Source: CAZMRF01 sp964568735 (GTDB taxonomy: Bacteria; Acidobacteriota; Polarisedimenticolia; JACPZX01). From it: a stretch of 64,000 nucleotides of DNA. Below, piece by piece: positions 1 to 9,436 of this stretch. Positions within the stretch are counted from its first letter, which is position 1, and each line of letters begins with the position of its first letter. Under the pieces are notes generated by a model, which was not told the origin of the DNA, made no database searches, and saw only the letters and a program-made list of their open reading frames with translations. The position numbers and the translations under genes were made by a program. The stretch lies in the NCBI GenBank assembly GCA_964568735.1, contig CAZMRF010000002.1, forward strand, positions 62,001 to 126,000, given 5' to 3'.

Positions 1-3000
1 TCCGTCCAGCCGCCCGTGGCGCGCGCGGATCGATCCCATCAGCGCCGCCATGGCCGCTTCGTCGCGGACATCCACCGCGTGGTACTCGACCCGCGCTCCC
101 GTCTCTTTCAGGCGCCGGAGGTTCGCGCGGATCTCCCGGTCCCTCACGAGCCGCTCCCAGGCGCGCTCGACCGCCTGGAGGGAGATCGGAGCGCCCGCCC
201 GGCGCATCTCCTCTATGAGGGCCGCCTTGATCTCGCGCGCGGAGTCGAGCCCGCGCGTGGCTTCGCCCTCCTCGGGATCCGGAAGGGGCGAGCGCCCGGC
301 GAGGACGAGCACCGGCCCCCCGCCTATCGTCGCGAGCCGCAGGGCTGCCTCGGCCGTGATCCCCCGGGCGCCTCCTGTGATGAGGAGTACGTCAGAGGGG
401 CCGATCTCGACGGGAACGTCCGGGCTCCCGTGGATCGGCGCGGGCCGAGCCCGGAAGAGCCAGCGTTTTCCTCCGGCCCGCCCCACTTCGGGCTCCGCAT
501 CTCCCGCTTGCAGCTCCTCGAGGATGCAGGCGGCTCGCTCCGCGGCCGGCCGTGATCCGTCCATGTCCACCAGCCGGCAGCGGATGCCCGGCCATTCGAG
601 GACGAGCGTCTTGATGATCCCCGCGAGGCCGCCTGCGGCAGGAGAGGCTCCGCTCTCGCCGCACAGGCCGAATCGCCCGCCGAGGGCCGAGACTGCGAGG
701 ACGACCGCCTCCCCCGCCTTCGCCGCTTCATGCAGATCGGCGGCGGCGGCCTTCGCCAGGTGGAAGAAGGACTTCACGTCCCCGCGCAGGCGGGCGCGCC
801 AGGCGGAGAGGTCCATGCGCTCGAGGGGCGGATCCGAAGCCGGCGCGGCCAGGTGCACGAGCGCGGACACGCTGCCGAAGGCATCGCGCGCGGCGCGTAC
901 CGCCGCCGCGGCACCCTCCGCCGTGGCGGCGTCGAGCTCGACGTGCCCCTCCCCTCCGGCGCAGCGGCCGGGCGGGCAGACGACCATGGGGTGAGCGCCC
1001 GCCTCGCGCAGCCTCCGGGAGATCTCGAGGGCGAGATCGTGATCCTCCCCCGTGATCAGGTGCGCCCCGGAGAGAACCAGCGGCCTGGAGGCCGTGAGCT
1101 GGGCCGTGCTCTCGGCGGCGAAGAGCTCGAAACGAGGCAGCACCGCAGTCTCGGTGCCGCCTGCCACCGCCTCGCTCGCCCTGGCTCGATGCCCGGCGGC
1201 GACGGAGGGCGCGGTAAGCGCCGAGGCGGAGAGATCGCGTGCGGGGGTTGTCCCCTCTCCGGACCTGGCCGGCGACGGCCGCGTCCTCACCGCCTCCTCG
1301 AACCACTTCACGACGGCGCGCAGCGTGCGGCTGGCGTTGAGCTGCTCCACGCGGCCGGGATCGACGGCGGAGCCCGCGGGGAGGCAGGCCTTCTGCATCA
1401 CCCCGAGGATCTCGACACGCTTGATGGAGTCGATGCCGAGGTCGGCTTCCATGTCCACGTCGAGATCGAGCATCTCGGGCGGGTAACCGGTCCTCTCGCT
1501 GACGAGCGCGAGGAGCTGGTGAGTCACGTCTTCGCCCGGTGGGGCCTGTGGCGCCACCTCTGCCGCCGCCTCACTGGGCTCCGCGTCGCGGGCGGGACTC
1601 GCGGCTCCCGAAACGGCGGTGGGCTCGGGCACGGCCTGGACCACCGGCTCGACCTGAACAGGGACTTTATCTCGCTGCTCGGCAGCCGCGACGTCGATCG
1701 GCGGAGAGGGCTCCGCGCCGGAGAGGGCGGCGAGCATCACGGTGCGCTGCACCTCGAGGAACCTCGCCATGAGGCTCTCGTGCGCATCGAGGATGCTCTC
1801 GATTCCTTCACGCCGGCCCCTCGAGACAGTGAGGCCCTTCCCCGTGGTCGCGGCGACAGGCGGAGGCGCGGTGGCGGCCACGGCCGCCGGCCGCGGGGGA
1901 GCCGGCGCGGCGGGCGCCTTCTCCTCGCCTCGGGCCGTGATCGGAGGCCTGGGAGGAGCGGGCACGCCGGCGTCGCCGGGGGCGGCGGCCGCGCGGGCCA
2001 GCGCTTCGCGAAGAGGCCTCGCCCTCCCGCCGTTGACCATCCAGGTGGTCGGAGGCAGCGGCTTTTCCGCTGTCTCCTCGACGAGCGCGTCGAGCCGCAG
2101 CTCCCGGAGCTTCCGCCCGCTGAAGAGCCGATCCAGGTTGACCGTCGCGCCGTGGGCGGCGAGCTGACCCAGCGCATGCAGGAGCTGGAGCAGGCCGGGC
2201 CTCCCTTGCGCATCCGTACTGACCGCGAGATGGGGCTGCCCTTCGAGACACTGCCGGGCCAGGCTGGTGAGGACGCCGCGCGGGCCGACCTCCACGAATA
2301 TCCGGGCGCCGGCCGCGTGCATCGCCGTAATCTCGTCGGCGAAGATGACGGGGTTGACGAGGTGCTCGGTCAGGAGCGTCGCGGTCGCCCGGCCATCCTC
2401 CGGGTAGGGGGTGGCCGTCGTGTTCGAGTAGACGGGGATCCGGGGAGGCCTGAACTGCTGGGCATCGAGGACCCGCGCCAGCCGATCCCGCGCCGGCGCC
2501 ACGAGCGCCGAGTGGAAGGCGCAGGCCACGGAGAGGGGCCTCGCCTCGATGCCCTTCTCCTTCATCAGCGCCACGACCTCCGCGATCCTCTCGCGGCTCC
2601 CGGAGATGACCGTCTGTGCCGGAGCGTTCAGGTTTGCGATCCACACGTCGTCGAAGGGCTCGATGAGAGACTCGACCTGCGCCCGCCCCGCCGGCACGGC
2701 CGCCATCGTGCCGAGATCCTCGCGGGCCGCTTCCAGGATCGATCGGCCCCGCGCCTCGGAGAGGATCGCCAGCGTCCGCTCATCGAAGACCCCGGCGGCC
2801 AGCAGCGCCACGTATTCGCCGTAGCTGTGGCCCGCGGCCATGTCGGGCTTCACTCCGAGCGACTCCAGCACGCGCATCATCGCGGCGCCTGCTGCGCCCA
2901 GGGCGGGCTGCGCGACGTTCGTCTCGGTCAACGCTGCGGCGCGCGCGGCGCGCTCCTCGTCGGTGAAGGAAGGGGGCGGGAAGATGCAGCGGCTCAGGGG

Positions 3001-6000
3001 CTCGGCAAGGCGCCCTTGAAGCGCCTCGTCGGCGGCATCGAAGGCCTCCCGGGCCTCGCTGAAGTGCACGGCCAGCTCTGCGAGCATGCCGGGGTACTGC
3101 GATCCCTGCCCCGGGAAGAGGAAGGCGACGCGTCCCTGCCTGGCCAGCGGCTCGGCGGAGAACCAGATGCCCGAGGGATCCCTGACCTCTCCCTCTCCCC
3201 TCTCGAGGAGGGCGCGCGCGGCGGCAAGACGGCCGGCAAGGTCGGCGCCCGGCTCGATCACGAGCGCGAGCGTGAGAGCATCGGGGCCGGCCTCTGCGGC
3301 CCGGCGCCAGAGGCTCAGGGAGAGATCCCCGGCTGCGGGGCGGGCGCCGCGCACGATGGAGTCGTGGATGCCCGCGATGCGGGCGGCGAGCGCCGCACGC
3401 CCGGCCTCCCTGAAGACGAGGAGCTCCGGACGGCTCCCGTGCATGACGGCGCCGCGGGTGGCGGGCGGGAGCCCGCCGTCGTATTCCTCGACGACGGCGT
3501 GGAAGTTCGTCCCCCCGAATCCGAAGGCCGAGACGCCGGCCCGGCGGGGAGGCGCCGAGGCGGGGCGGATCCAGGGCCTCGTCTCGCTGTTGACGTAGAA
3601 GGGGCTCTCGGGGAAGTTCGCGCGCGGGTTGGGCTGCGTGACGTTGAGCGTGGGCGGCAGCACCTTGTGGTGGAGAGCGAGCGCCACCTTGATGAGCCCC
3701 GCGACGCCGGCCGTGCACTTCGTGTGGCCGATCATCGACTTCACGGAGCCGATGGCACAGGACTGCCGCGAGGCGCTGGCGGCGTCGAATACGCTCTTGA
3801 GCGCATCGACCTCGGCGCGATCGCCCGCGACGGTGCCCGTGCCGTGCGCCTCGATGAGGCCCACCGTCGCCGGGGAGAAGCCGGCGCGGTCGTAGGCCCG
3901 CTCCAGCGCGGAGATCTGCCCTTCGCGCCGGGGCGCCGTCAGCCCCTTGTCCCTGCCGTCGCTCGAGCTGGCCATCCCCTTGATGACGGCGTAGATCCGA
4001 TCACCGTCCCGCTCGGCGTCGGCGAGGCGCTTGAGCACGATGGCCGCCAGCCCCTCGCTGATGACGATCCCGTCGGCGCCGGCATCGAAGGTGCGGCATC
4101 GCCCTCTGGGCGAGAGCGCGCGCGTCTTGCTGAAGCAGAGGTAGCCGAAGGGGTTCTGCACGGTGTCGGCGCCGCCCGCGATCACGAGATCGCTGGTCCC
4201 CGACTCCAGCTCCTTGATGGCGAGGTAGACGGCGGCCAGGGAGGATGCGCAGGCCGCATCCACGGTGAAGTTCGAGCCTCCGAGATCGAATCGGTTGGCG
4301 ACCCGTCCGGCGGCAACGTTGAGGAGAATCCCCGCGAAGGAGTCCTCCGTCCACTCGGGCAGGGCCTCGAGCACCGCCTCGGGCACCTCGTCCACCAGGG
4401 ACGGGAGGCCGGCGCGGATTCCGTAGCGGCTCCCCAGGTCGGCGACGCCTCCGCCCGCGCCGAGGACGACGGAGGTGCGGGCCCGGACGTGGGGCTGATC
4501 CAGGTATCCCGAATCCTCGAGCGCCTCCCGGACGACCTCCAGAGTGAGGAGCTGAAGGGGCTCGATCGATCCGAGCGTGTTCGGGGGCATCCCGTACCGC
4601 ATGGGATCGAAGGCGTGATCTCCGAGGAAGCCGCCCCACTTCGAGTAGATGCGGTCCCGGGCGTTGGGATCGGCGTCGTAGTAGAGGCGCCAGTCCCATC
4701 GGTCGGCCGGGATCTCCGTGATGGCGTCGACCTTGTTGAGGATGTTGTCCCAGTAGGCTGAGATGGACGTGGCGCGCGGGAGCAGGCACCCCATCCCGAT
4801 GATGGCGATGTCACAGGGATGGGCGGCTCCGCTGCGGCCCTCGCTCTCCCAGTCGGGGCGGGGCAGCGCCGAGAGCATCTCGCTCCCGCGCACGGAGACT
4901 TCCTGGTGGAGCTCCTGGATGGAGCAGAGCGAGCTCCTCGCCGCGGCGATCTGCCCGATCATGTACATGCCCTGATCGTGCTGCTCCACGAGCGCGACCT
5001 GCTCGTAGCGGGGCTCTCCCTCGGCCGCCGCCGCGCGGCGGCGGATCCCCTTCGAGGCGATCCGGAGGCGGCCGAGGTTCATCTCCTCCAGGGCGGCGCG
5101 GATCTCCTCGGCCGAGCGTCCCTCGGACTGCAGCCTGCGGCTCTCCTCGAGGAAGGCGCCCGCGAAGCTCGTCTCGGAGCAGCGGGTCGAATGGCCCGGG
5201 CCCGTCTCCAGCAGGACGGTCCGCTCGCAGCGCAGGGCCTCCTCCTGGAACCCCTCCAGGATGGCGCCTGCCGTCACCGCTTCGTGCGTGAAGAGGTAGG
5301 CGGTCCCCATGAGGACCCCGATCTTCGCGCCCCGTACCGAGAGGGGCGCCGCCATCGCCGCGACCATGGCCGCCGATCGAGCGTCGTGGATGCCGCCGGC
5401 GAAGAGAACGTGGCACTTCTCCATCTCCGGCCCGGGGAGCGCCTCGAGAAGCACGTCGATCATCGTGTTCCATAGAACAAAGCTGGACCGGGGTCCCACG
5501 TGGCCGCCGCACTCTCGCCCTTCGAAGACGAACCGGCGGGAGCCGTTCTCGATGAAGAGCTTCAGCAGGCCCGGCGAGGGAACGTGCAGGTAGGTGGGGA
5601 TGCCGTCCTGCTCGAGAGCCATGGCCTGGTCGGGGCGCCCCCCCGCGATGAGCGCGAAGTCCGGCCTCTGCTCTCGGATGACCTCGAGCTGCTCGCGCCG
5701 GAGCTCGAGGGGGACGAAGCCCAGGATGCCGACGCCCCACGGGCGGCTGCCGAGCAGCTCCCGCGTGCGGCGCAGCAGCTCCTTCACCTCGGCCGATCGG
5801 AGGAGGGCCAGGGCGAGGAAGGGCAGCCCGCCGCCGCGAGCCACCTCGAGGGCGAACTCCGCGGTGTCGCTCACGCGGGTCATCGGGCCCTGCACGATGG
5901 GATAGGTGGTCCCGTGGGAGCGCGCCATCGCGGCGCCGCTTCCGAGCGGGGCGAGCGGGGCGGAGGTCCTGATGTGATCGGAGATCGCGCGGCGGATCGC

Positions 6001-6876
6001 GCCGAGAATCCCTCCTACCGTGCGGTGTCGATCGGCGAGGGTCGCCGCGAAGCAGGCATCCTGCCCGATGAGCCAGACACTCTGGCGCGGGGGGCCCCAT
6101 CCCGCACACTCCGCGACCATCCGCTCCAGATCCCCGGGCTCCGAAACCCCCAAGGCCGCGTCGCGCAGCTCCTCCGCGGCCGTGGCGCCGGGCTTGAGGT
6201 AAATCCTGTGCCGAGCGGCGGAGGGATAACCGATGCAGGCGGTCTCGCTGCCGTCCATCCTTCGGATCGCCTCGCGCGCGTGGGAGGGCAGCACCGACTC
6301 GCGCGCCAGGGCGAGCTGGAGATCGAAGACGATCCCGGAGGCCCCCGCGGCGTAGCAGGCAGCGGCGGTGTGCTCCCCGATTCCGCCGTGGGCCCAGACA
6401 GGCACGGAGAGGGCTGCGAGGAGGCGCTGGAGCAGGACGAAGGTCGTCTCTTCCCCGACCCTGCCCCCGGCTTCGTGGCCGCGAGCGACAACGGCGTCGG
6501 CTCCAGCTGCTACGGCGGCGCGGGCCTCCTCCAGGGTCGTGATTTCGACGGCCACGCGAAGCTGTCTGGATCGCAGCTCGGCGACGATTCCAGCCGTCCT
6601 GATTCCCGGGCCGCCGGCGAGGAGGATCCACTCGATGGGCCGGGCCACCCGGCCCAGGGCTCGCTCGAAGGCATCGGGGCTGGCGGGATCGAGCCGGAGA
6701 CCCATGGGCCTGCGCGCATGAAGGCGGAGCGCATCGAACGCCAGGGCTTCTCGCGCGGGATCCGAGGGGATCGAAAGATCCAGGATGCCGAGGCCTCCCG
6801 CGCGGCTCGCCGCGACAGGTACCGCGGCATCACAGAGCCCGGGCAGGGAAAGGCAGATCAATTCAAAGGACTTCAT
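1..6876 (-). CDS. PUFA/glycolipid-type polyketide synthase, NMO-NMO-KS-AT-ACP-KR (3' end outside window)
   Basis: This partial gene shows 2292 codons and has no stop before the window edge. Two nitronate-monooxygenase-like flavin barrels come first (about residues 1-300 and 345-630), with the motifs GHEAGGRVG (~131) and GRECGGHVG (~453); such barrels act as enoyl reductases in PUFA synthases (PfaD type). A ketosynthase follows (~695-1115), with DAACASS (Cys876), EAHGTGT and IGHTKCTAGVAG. Next are an acyltransferase (LFPGQGSQ ~1253, GHSYGEY ~1349), an Ala/Pro-rich linker, one acyl carrier protein (DLGIDSIKRVEIL, Ser ~1816) and a ketoreductase with the cofactor loop ITGGARGIT (~2168). The ketoreductase catalytic half is off-window. 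The KS start (IAIIGMGCLLPRATS, ADRWDW) resembles PfaA/HglE-type secondary-lipid synthases. ATG 6876 begins exactly at the barrel, although the frame stays open a little upstream. The product is probably a long-chain lipid or polyketide, but this is inference. Confidence 0.9.
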   Translation of the reverse strand, partial: MKSFELICLSLPGLCDAAVPVAASRAGGLGILDLSIPSDPAREALAFDALRLHARRPMGLRLDPASPDAFERALGRVARPIEWILLAGGPGIRTAGIVAELRSRQLRVAVEITTLEEARAAVAAGADAVVARGHEAGGRVGEETTFVLLQRLLAALSVPVWAHGGIGEHTAAACYAAGASGIVFDLQLALARESVLPSHAREAIRRMDGSETACIGYPSAARHRIYLKPGATAAEELRDAALGVSEPGDLERMVAECAGWGPPRQSVWLIGQDACFAATLADRHRTVGGILGAIRRAISDHIRTSAPLAPLGSGAAMARSHGTTYPIVQGPMTRVSDTAEFALEVARGGGLPFLALALLRSAEVKELLRRTRELLGSRPWGVGILGFVPLELRREQLEVIREQRPDFALIAGGRPDQAMALEQDGIPTYLHVPSPGLLKLFIENGSRRFVFEGRECGGHVGPRSSFVLWNTMIDVLLEALPGPEMEKCHVLFAGGIHDARSAAMVAAMAAPLSVRGAKIGVLMGTAYLFTHEAVTAGAILEGFQEEALRCERTVLLETGPGHSTRCSETSFAGAFLEESRRLQSEGRSAEEIRAALEEMNLGRLRIASKGIRRRAAAAEGEPRYEQVALVEQHDQGMYMIGQIAAARSSLCSIQELHQEVSVRGSEMLSALPRPDWESEGRSGAAHPCDIAIIGMGCLLPRATSISAYWDNILNKVDAITEIPADRWDWRLYYDADPNARDRIYSKWGGFLGDHAFDPMRYGMPPNTLGSIEPLQLLTLEVVREALEDSGYLDQPHVRARTSVVLGAGGGVADLGSRYGIRAGLPSLVDEVPEAVLEALPEWTEDSFAGILLNVAAGRVANRFDLGGSNFTVDAACASSLAAVYLAIKELESGTSDLVIAGGADTVQNPFGYLCFSKTRALSPRGRCRTFDAGADGIVISEGLAAIVLKRLADAERDGDRIYAVIKGMASSSDGRDKGLTAPRREGQISALERAYDRAGFSPATVGLIEAHGTGTVAGDRAEVDALKSVFDAASASRQSCAIGSVKSMIGHTKCTAGVAGLIKVALALHHKVLPPTLNVTQPNPRANFPESPFYVNSETRPWIRPASAPPRRAGVSAFGFGGTNFHAVVEEYDGGLPPATRGAVMHGSRPELLVFREAGRAALAARIAGIHDSIVRGARPAAGDLSLSLWRRAAEAGPDALTLALVIEPGADLAGRLAAARALLERGEGEVRDPSGIWFSAEPLARQGRVAFLFPGQGSQYPGMLAELAVHFSEAREAFDAADEALQGRLAEPLSRCIFPPPSFTDEERAARAAALTETNVAQPALGAAGAAMMRVLESLGVKPDMAAGHSYGEYVALLAAGVFDERTLAILSEARGRSILEAAREDLGTMAAVPAGRAQVESLIEPFDDVWIANLNAPAQTVISGSRERIAEVVALMKEKGIEARPLSVACAFHSALVAPARDRLARVLDAQQFRPPRIPVYSNTTATPYPEDGRATATLLTEHLVNPVIFADEITAMHAAGARIFVEVGPRGVLTSLARQCLEGQPHLAVSTDAQGRPGLLQLLHALGQLAAHGATVNLDRLFSGRKLRELRLDALVEETAEKPLPPTTWMVNGGRARPLREALARAAAAPGDAGVPAPPRPPITARGEEKAPAAPAPPRPAAVAATAPPPVAATTGKGLTVSRGRREGIESILDAHESLMARFLEVQRTVMLAALSGAEPSPPIDVAAAEQRDKVPVQVEPVVQAVPEPTAVSGAASPARDAEPSEAAAEVAPQAPPGEDVTHQLLALVSERTGYPPEMLDLDVDMEADLGIDSIKRVEILGVMQKACLPAGSAVDPGRVEQLNASRTLRAVVKWFEEAVRTRPSPARSGEGTTPARDLSASALTAPSVAAGHRARASEAVAGGTETAVLPRFELFAAESTAQLTASRPLVLSGAHLITGEDHDLALEISRRLREAGAHPMVVCPPGRCAGGEGHVELDAATAEGAAAAVRAARDAFGSVSALVHLAAPASDPPLERMDLSAWRARLRGDVKSFFHLAKAAAADLHEAAKAGEAVVLAVSALGGRFGLCGESGASPAAGGLAGIIKTLVLEWPGIRCRLVDMDGSRPAAERAACILEELQAGDAEPEVGRAGGKRWLFRARPAPIHGSPDVPVEIGPSDVLLITGGARGITAEAALRLATIGGGPVLVLAGRSPLPDPEEGEATRGLDSAREIKAALIEEMRRAGAPISLQAVERAWERLVRDREIRANLRRLKETGARVEYHAVDVRDEAAMAALMGSIRARHGRLDG

Positions 6877-7432
6877 CGCGAGCGTCGCCCCCCCGATGGA
6901 GACAGATCGAGTGTGTCCTTTCTCTTCCGGGCGCCGGCTCGTTGATCTCTCGGCAGGTACGGCCGAGAGCGGCCTTGCCGCCACCCCCCGTGACGCAGCA
7001 ATATGGGGCCCTCGCCTCTAAATGTCCCGTGGAGACAGCCTCACCGGGACCTACCGAAGGGGCCAGCTACGGTAGTTAGGGTTCACGGCTCGAACCGGCG
7101 GGCATCCGGTGACCCCGGATTGAGAGACGGCCTCAGTGAGGTCGCCTCCGCCGTGGGACGAGCCTGGCAGGGACCCATCCCATCAGGCGTTGGAAGTCGA
7201 AGAGTATCCCGCCGGGAAGGCCCCGAGCCGGGGGAGAGCGACTCGCCCCGGAAACACCCCTCCCGCGCGGAGTTGGCTCACTCCATCGCCCATCGGGTTC
7301 ACGAAACTGTTACCGTTCCCTCTCCGAGGAGTCAAGGAAAATCTTGAACAGTTGTGAAACGCTACACCGTCTTCGGCGAAATCGGCATTCGGAAAGCAGA
7401 CTCGTCCCCTCGACCTCAGGAGTCAGGAAAGC
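6877..7432. other. gene-free stretch between divergent genes
   Basis: This is 556 bp between the start of the megasynthase (minus) and the start of the barrel gene (plus). It must hold both promoters, but I see no convincing -35/-10 pair. Open frames here (for example 7003-7347) encode basic, low-complexity peptides with no recognisable domain, and I treat them as noise. No tRNA or known riboswitch fold was recognised. Confidence 0.5.
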
Positions 7433-8431
7433 ATGAGCCGTCACACCAGCATCTTTCTTCTCGCCGTTGTCTTCACCTTCACGGCGGTTCCGCTGGCCCA
7501 GGCTCAGGAGGAGGAGGTCTTCGATCTCTTCCGCCCCAGCCTCTCCATCGGCGGTGAGTCCTCCGGTGAAAGCTCCTTCCGGGAAGACGAGACCCCGTAC
7601 ATCGACGCGAGCAAGGACCTCTTCAGATGGAGATCGGCTGACCTGAGCCTGCACATCCCGCTCGGGGGAACGCACCTCCGGAGCCAGGGCTCCCTGCTCG
7701 GCTACCAGTTCTTCGCGCACGCCGCCGCCGCTTCCTCCACCGCGGAGCTGAACGCCGCTTTCCTGGACGACGATCTGCGGCTCTACCGCAGCGGGCTGGG
7801 GCTGAGCGCCCTCATGGTAAGCCGAAGCAGGAAGCTCTACGCCGCCGCGCTCTTCATCAATGGGGCCGAGGAGTACGAGAGCCGCGAAGACCCGGATCTC
7901 CGCACCACGGGGCTCGGGCTCGGGAGCTTCCACAGAGGATCCACGCTCTGGATCTACGGCGGCGCCTTCACCTACCAGCTCGGCCGCGCGCTCGTCCTGC
8001 CCGTCTTCGGAGGGTGGTCGAAGCTCAGCACGAACTGGTCTCTCGCCGGCGTCGTCCCCTTCTTCTTCAAGGCCACCTACCAGCGGGCCCCCGCGTGGAG
8101 CCTGGGCCTCTTCCTGAAGGTGACTGGCAATCGGTACGGCTTCGACAACTCCGACGACCCCGACACGCCGGCAAACGACAAGCGCCTGCCTGGAGAACCG
8201 CAGGATCTTTTCCTCAGGATCGTGCAGGGGAAGATCGGAGCCGACGTTTCATGGAGAGCTTCCGATCACTTCTCCCTTGTGGCCGAAGCGGGTTCCCTGG
8301 TGGCACGGAGGCTCATCTTCTCGGACGCTGACGACGAGATCTTCTCCGCCGAGATCGAGCCCGCCGGCTACGCGAGCCTGAAGCTCGGCTTTACGTTCGG
8401 ACAGACGCTCTTCGACGAAGCGACCCCTTGA
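7433..8431 (+). CDS. putative outer-membrane beta-barrel protein
   Basis: This 332-residue protein has a Sec signal peptide (hydrophobic core LLAVVFTFTAVPL, cleavage after AQAQ, ~24). The mature part alternates hydrophobic and polar residues with many Gly and aromatic residues (LWIYGGAFTYQLGRALVLPV, YASLKLGFTFGQTLF), as expected of amphipathic strands of an outer-membrane barrel. It loosely resembles DUF6268-type barrels, but I cannot confirm the family. ATG 7433 follows AGGAGTCAGGAAAGC, a good ribosome site. No operon partner is present, because the next gene is convergent. Function is unknown. Confidence 0.75.
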   Translation: MSRHTSIFLLAVVFTFTAVPLAQAQEEEVFDLFRPSLSIGGESSGESSFREDETPYIDASKDLFRWRSADLSLHIPLGGTHLRSQGSLLGYQFFAHAAAASSTAELNAAFLDDDLRLYRSGLGLSALMVSRSRKLYAAALFINGAEEYESREDPDLRTTGLGLGSFHRGSTLWIYGGAFTYQLGRALVLPVFGGWSKLSTNWSLAGVVPFFFKATYQRAPAWSLGLFLKVTGNRYGFDNSDDPDTPANDKRLPGEPQDLFLRIVQGKIGADVSWRASDHFSLVAEAGSLVARRLIFSDADDEIFSAEIEPAGYASLKLGFTFGQTLFDEATP

Positions 8432-8450
8432 AGATCTGCGAATGAAGGGA

Positions 8451-8471
8451 CCATGCGGGCACCCAGCATGG
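8451..8471. terminator. hairpin between convergent genes
   Basis: CCATGC (8451-8456) and GCATGG (8466-8471) pair around a 9-nt loop, and the arms extend with one mismatch into GGA/ACC. It sits between the ends of the convergent genes 7433-8431 and 8542-9141. There is no U-run, so a terminator role is only suggested by position. Confidence 0.3.
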
Positions 8472-8541
8472 ACCTTCCACCCCGGGCGTCATCCCCGCCA
8501 GGCACGGAGGGTGCTGTCCTGCGCGCCAGGGTGCAGGCCGT

Positions 8542-9141
8542 CTATTCGGAGGGCCAGCCCCAGCCCAAGCTGAGCGCGGCCTGGACGTAGTCGGCGTCGC
8601 CCTCCCCGATCTGCGCGAAGTCATTCAACGTGATGTCGGTGCCGAGGACCGCCCGCGTGCTCGCTCCGATGTTGAACCGGGATCCTGTCCTCCAGAAGAT
8701 CCCCGCCTGCGCGTAGCCTCCGAGGCTCGTGTCGTTGTCCTCGATGTCCCCCGAAGATCCATCGATGCTCACGTCCGCGATGACGATCGACGCGCCCCCC
8801 TCGATGTAGAGCCGGGCGCTCCCGGATCCGCGCCAGGTCTTCCTCACTCCGAAGCTCAGGTCTCCGACGGTGCCGCGGACGTCCCCCCGGAAGCCCGCCA
8901 CCTGCTGGTCTTTCTCCTCCCGCGTCGAGGCGTGATAGCCGATGGCCAGGCTGATGGGCCAGGAGGCGCGGCCGAAATCCACCGTGACTCCGGAAACCGG
9001 CTGTGGATCGATCTCCTCCCAGATCTCGTCGCCGAGGCTGCGGACGCCGAGGGCGAAGTTCGCGTTCCCTCCGGCGAGGGCCGGAGTCGCCGCGAGGGTC
9101 GTCGCGAGCAGGGCCGTGAGAAGGGTTCGTGGCCTTGTCAT
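8542..9141 (-). CDS. small secreted/outer-membrane barrel protein
   Basis: About 199 residues. The chosen ATG at 9141 (MTRPRTLLTALLATTL) is followed by a signal peptide ending in PALAGG (~23) and preceded by AAGGAGACACGC. The frame runs another 28 codons upstream, but those residues look non-coding. The mature protein has repeated amphipathic strands (ARLYIEGGASIVIADVSI, GGYAQAGIFWRTGSRFNIG, VQAALSLGWGW) and ends near an aromatic residue, as outer-membrane barrels do (OmpA/OmpX size class). It has no neighbours on the same strand. The specific role is unknown. Confidence 0.7.
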   Translation of the reverse strand: MTRPRTLLTALLATTLAATPALAGGNANFALGVRSLGDEIWEEIDPQPVSGVTVDFGRASWPISLAIGYHASTREEKDQQVAGFRGDVRGTVGDLSFGVRKTWRGSGSARLYIEGGASIVIADVSIDGSSGDIEDNDTSLGGYAQAGIFWRTGSRFNIGASTRAVLGTDITLNDFAQIGEGDADYVQAALSLGWGWPSE

Positions 9142-9436
9142 GCGTGTCTCCTTGGGATGGCGGGAGCCCGGAGGGCCGGGCCGCAGGTGGGCGACCATGA
9201 TGGCCGCGCGCTGCTGCAACTGCAACCCAACCCCACCTGCGCACGCTCGTGCAGCCGAGACGACCCGGCTGCCTTCGGTGCCCCCCCCCTCGCGCGCGGC
9301 ACGTCACACCCACCCCTCCGGCTCCGGAATCGGGATTTCCTGATCCCGGCAGGCCCTGAAAACCTTGCACCGGCAGGATTTCCGGGTACACTTCCCGGAA
9401 CCCTCCGGTGGCCGCGGAGGAGGAGGTCGCCCCGTC

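Noticed and set aside
730..4761. 1343-codon open frame on the plus strand
   Set aside because: It is antisense to the KS-AT-ACP region, whose motifs are unambiguous on the minus strand. The translation is Arg/Gly/Glu-rich with no domain, a high-GC artefact.
7310..7933. 207-codon frame on the minus strand
   Set aside because: It covers the start of the barrel gene at 7433, which has a signal peptide and good ribosome site; the antisense product has no domain.
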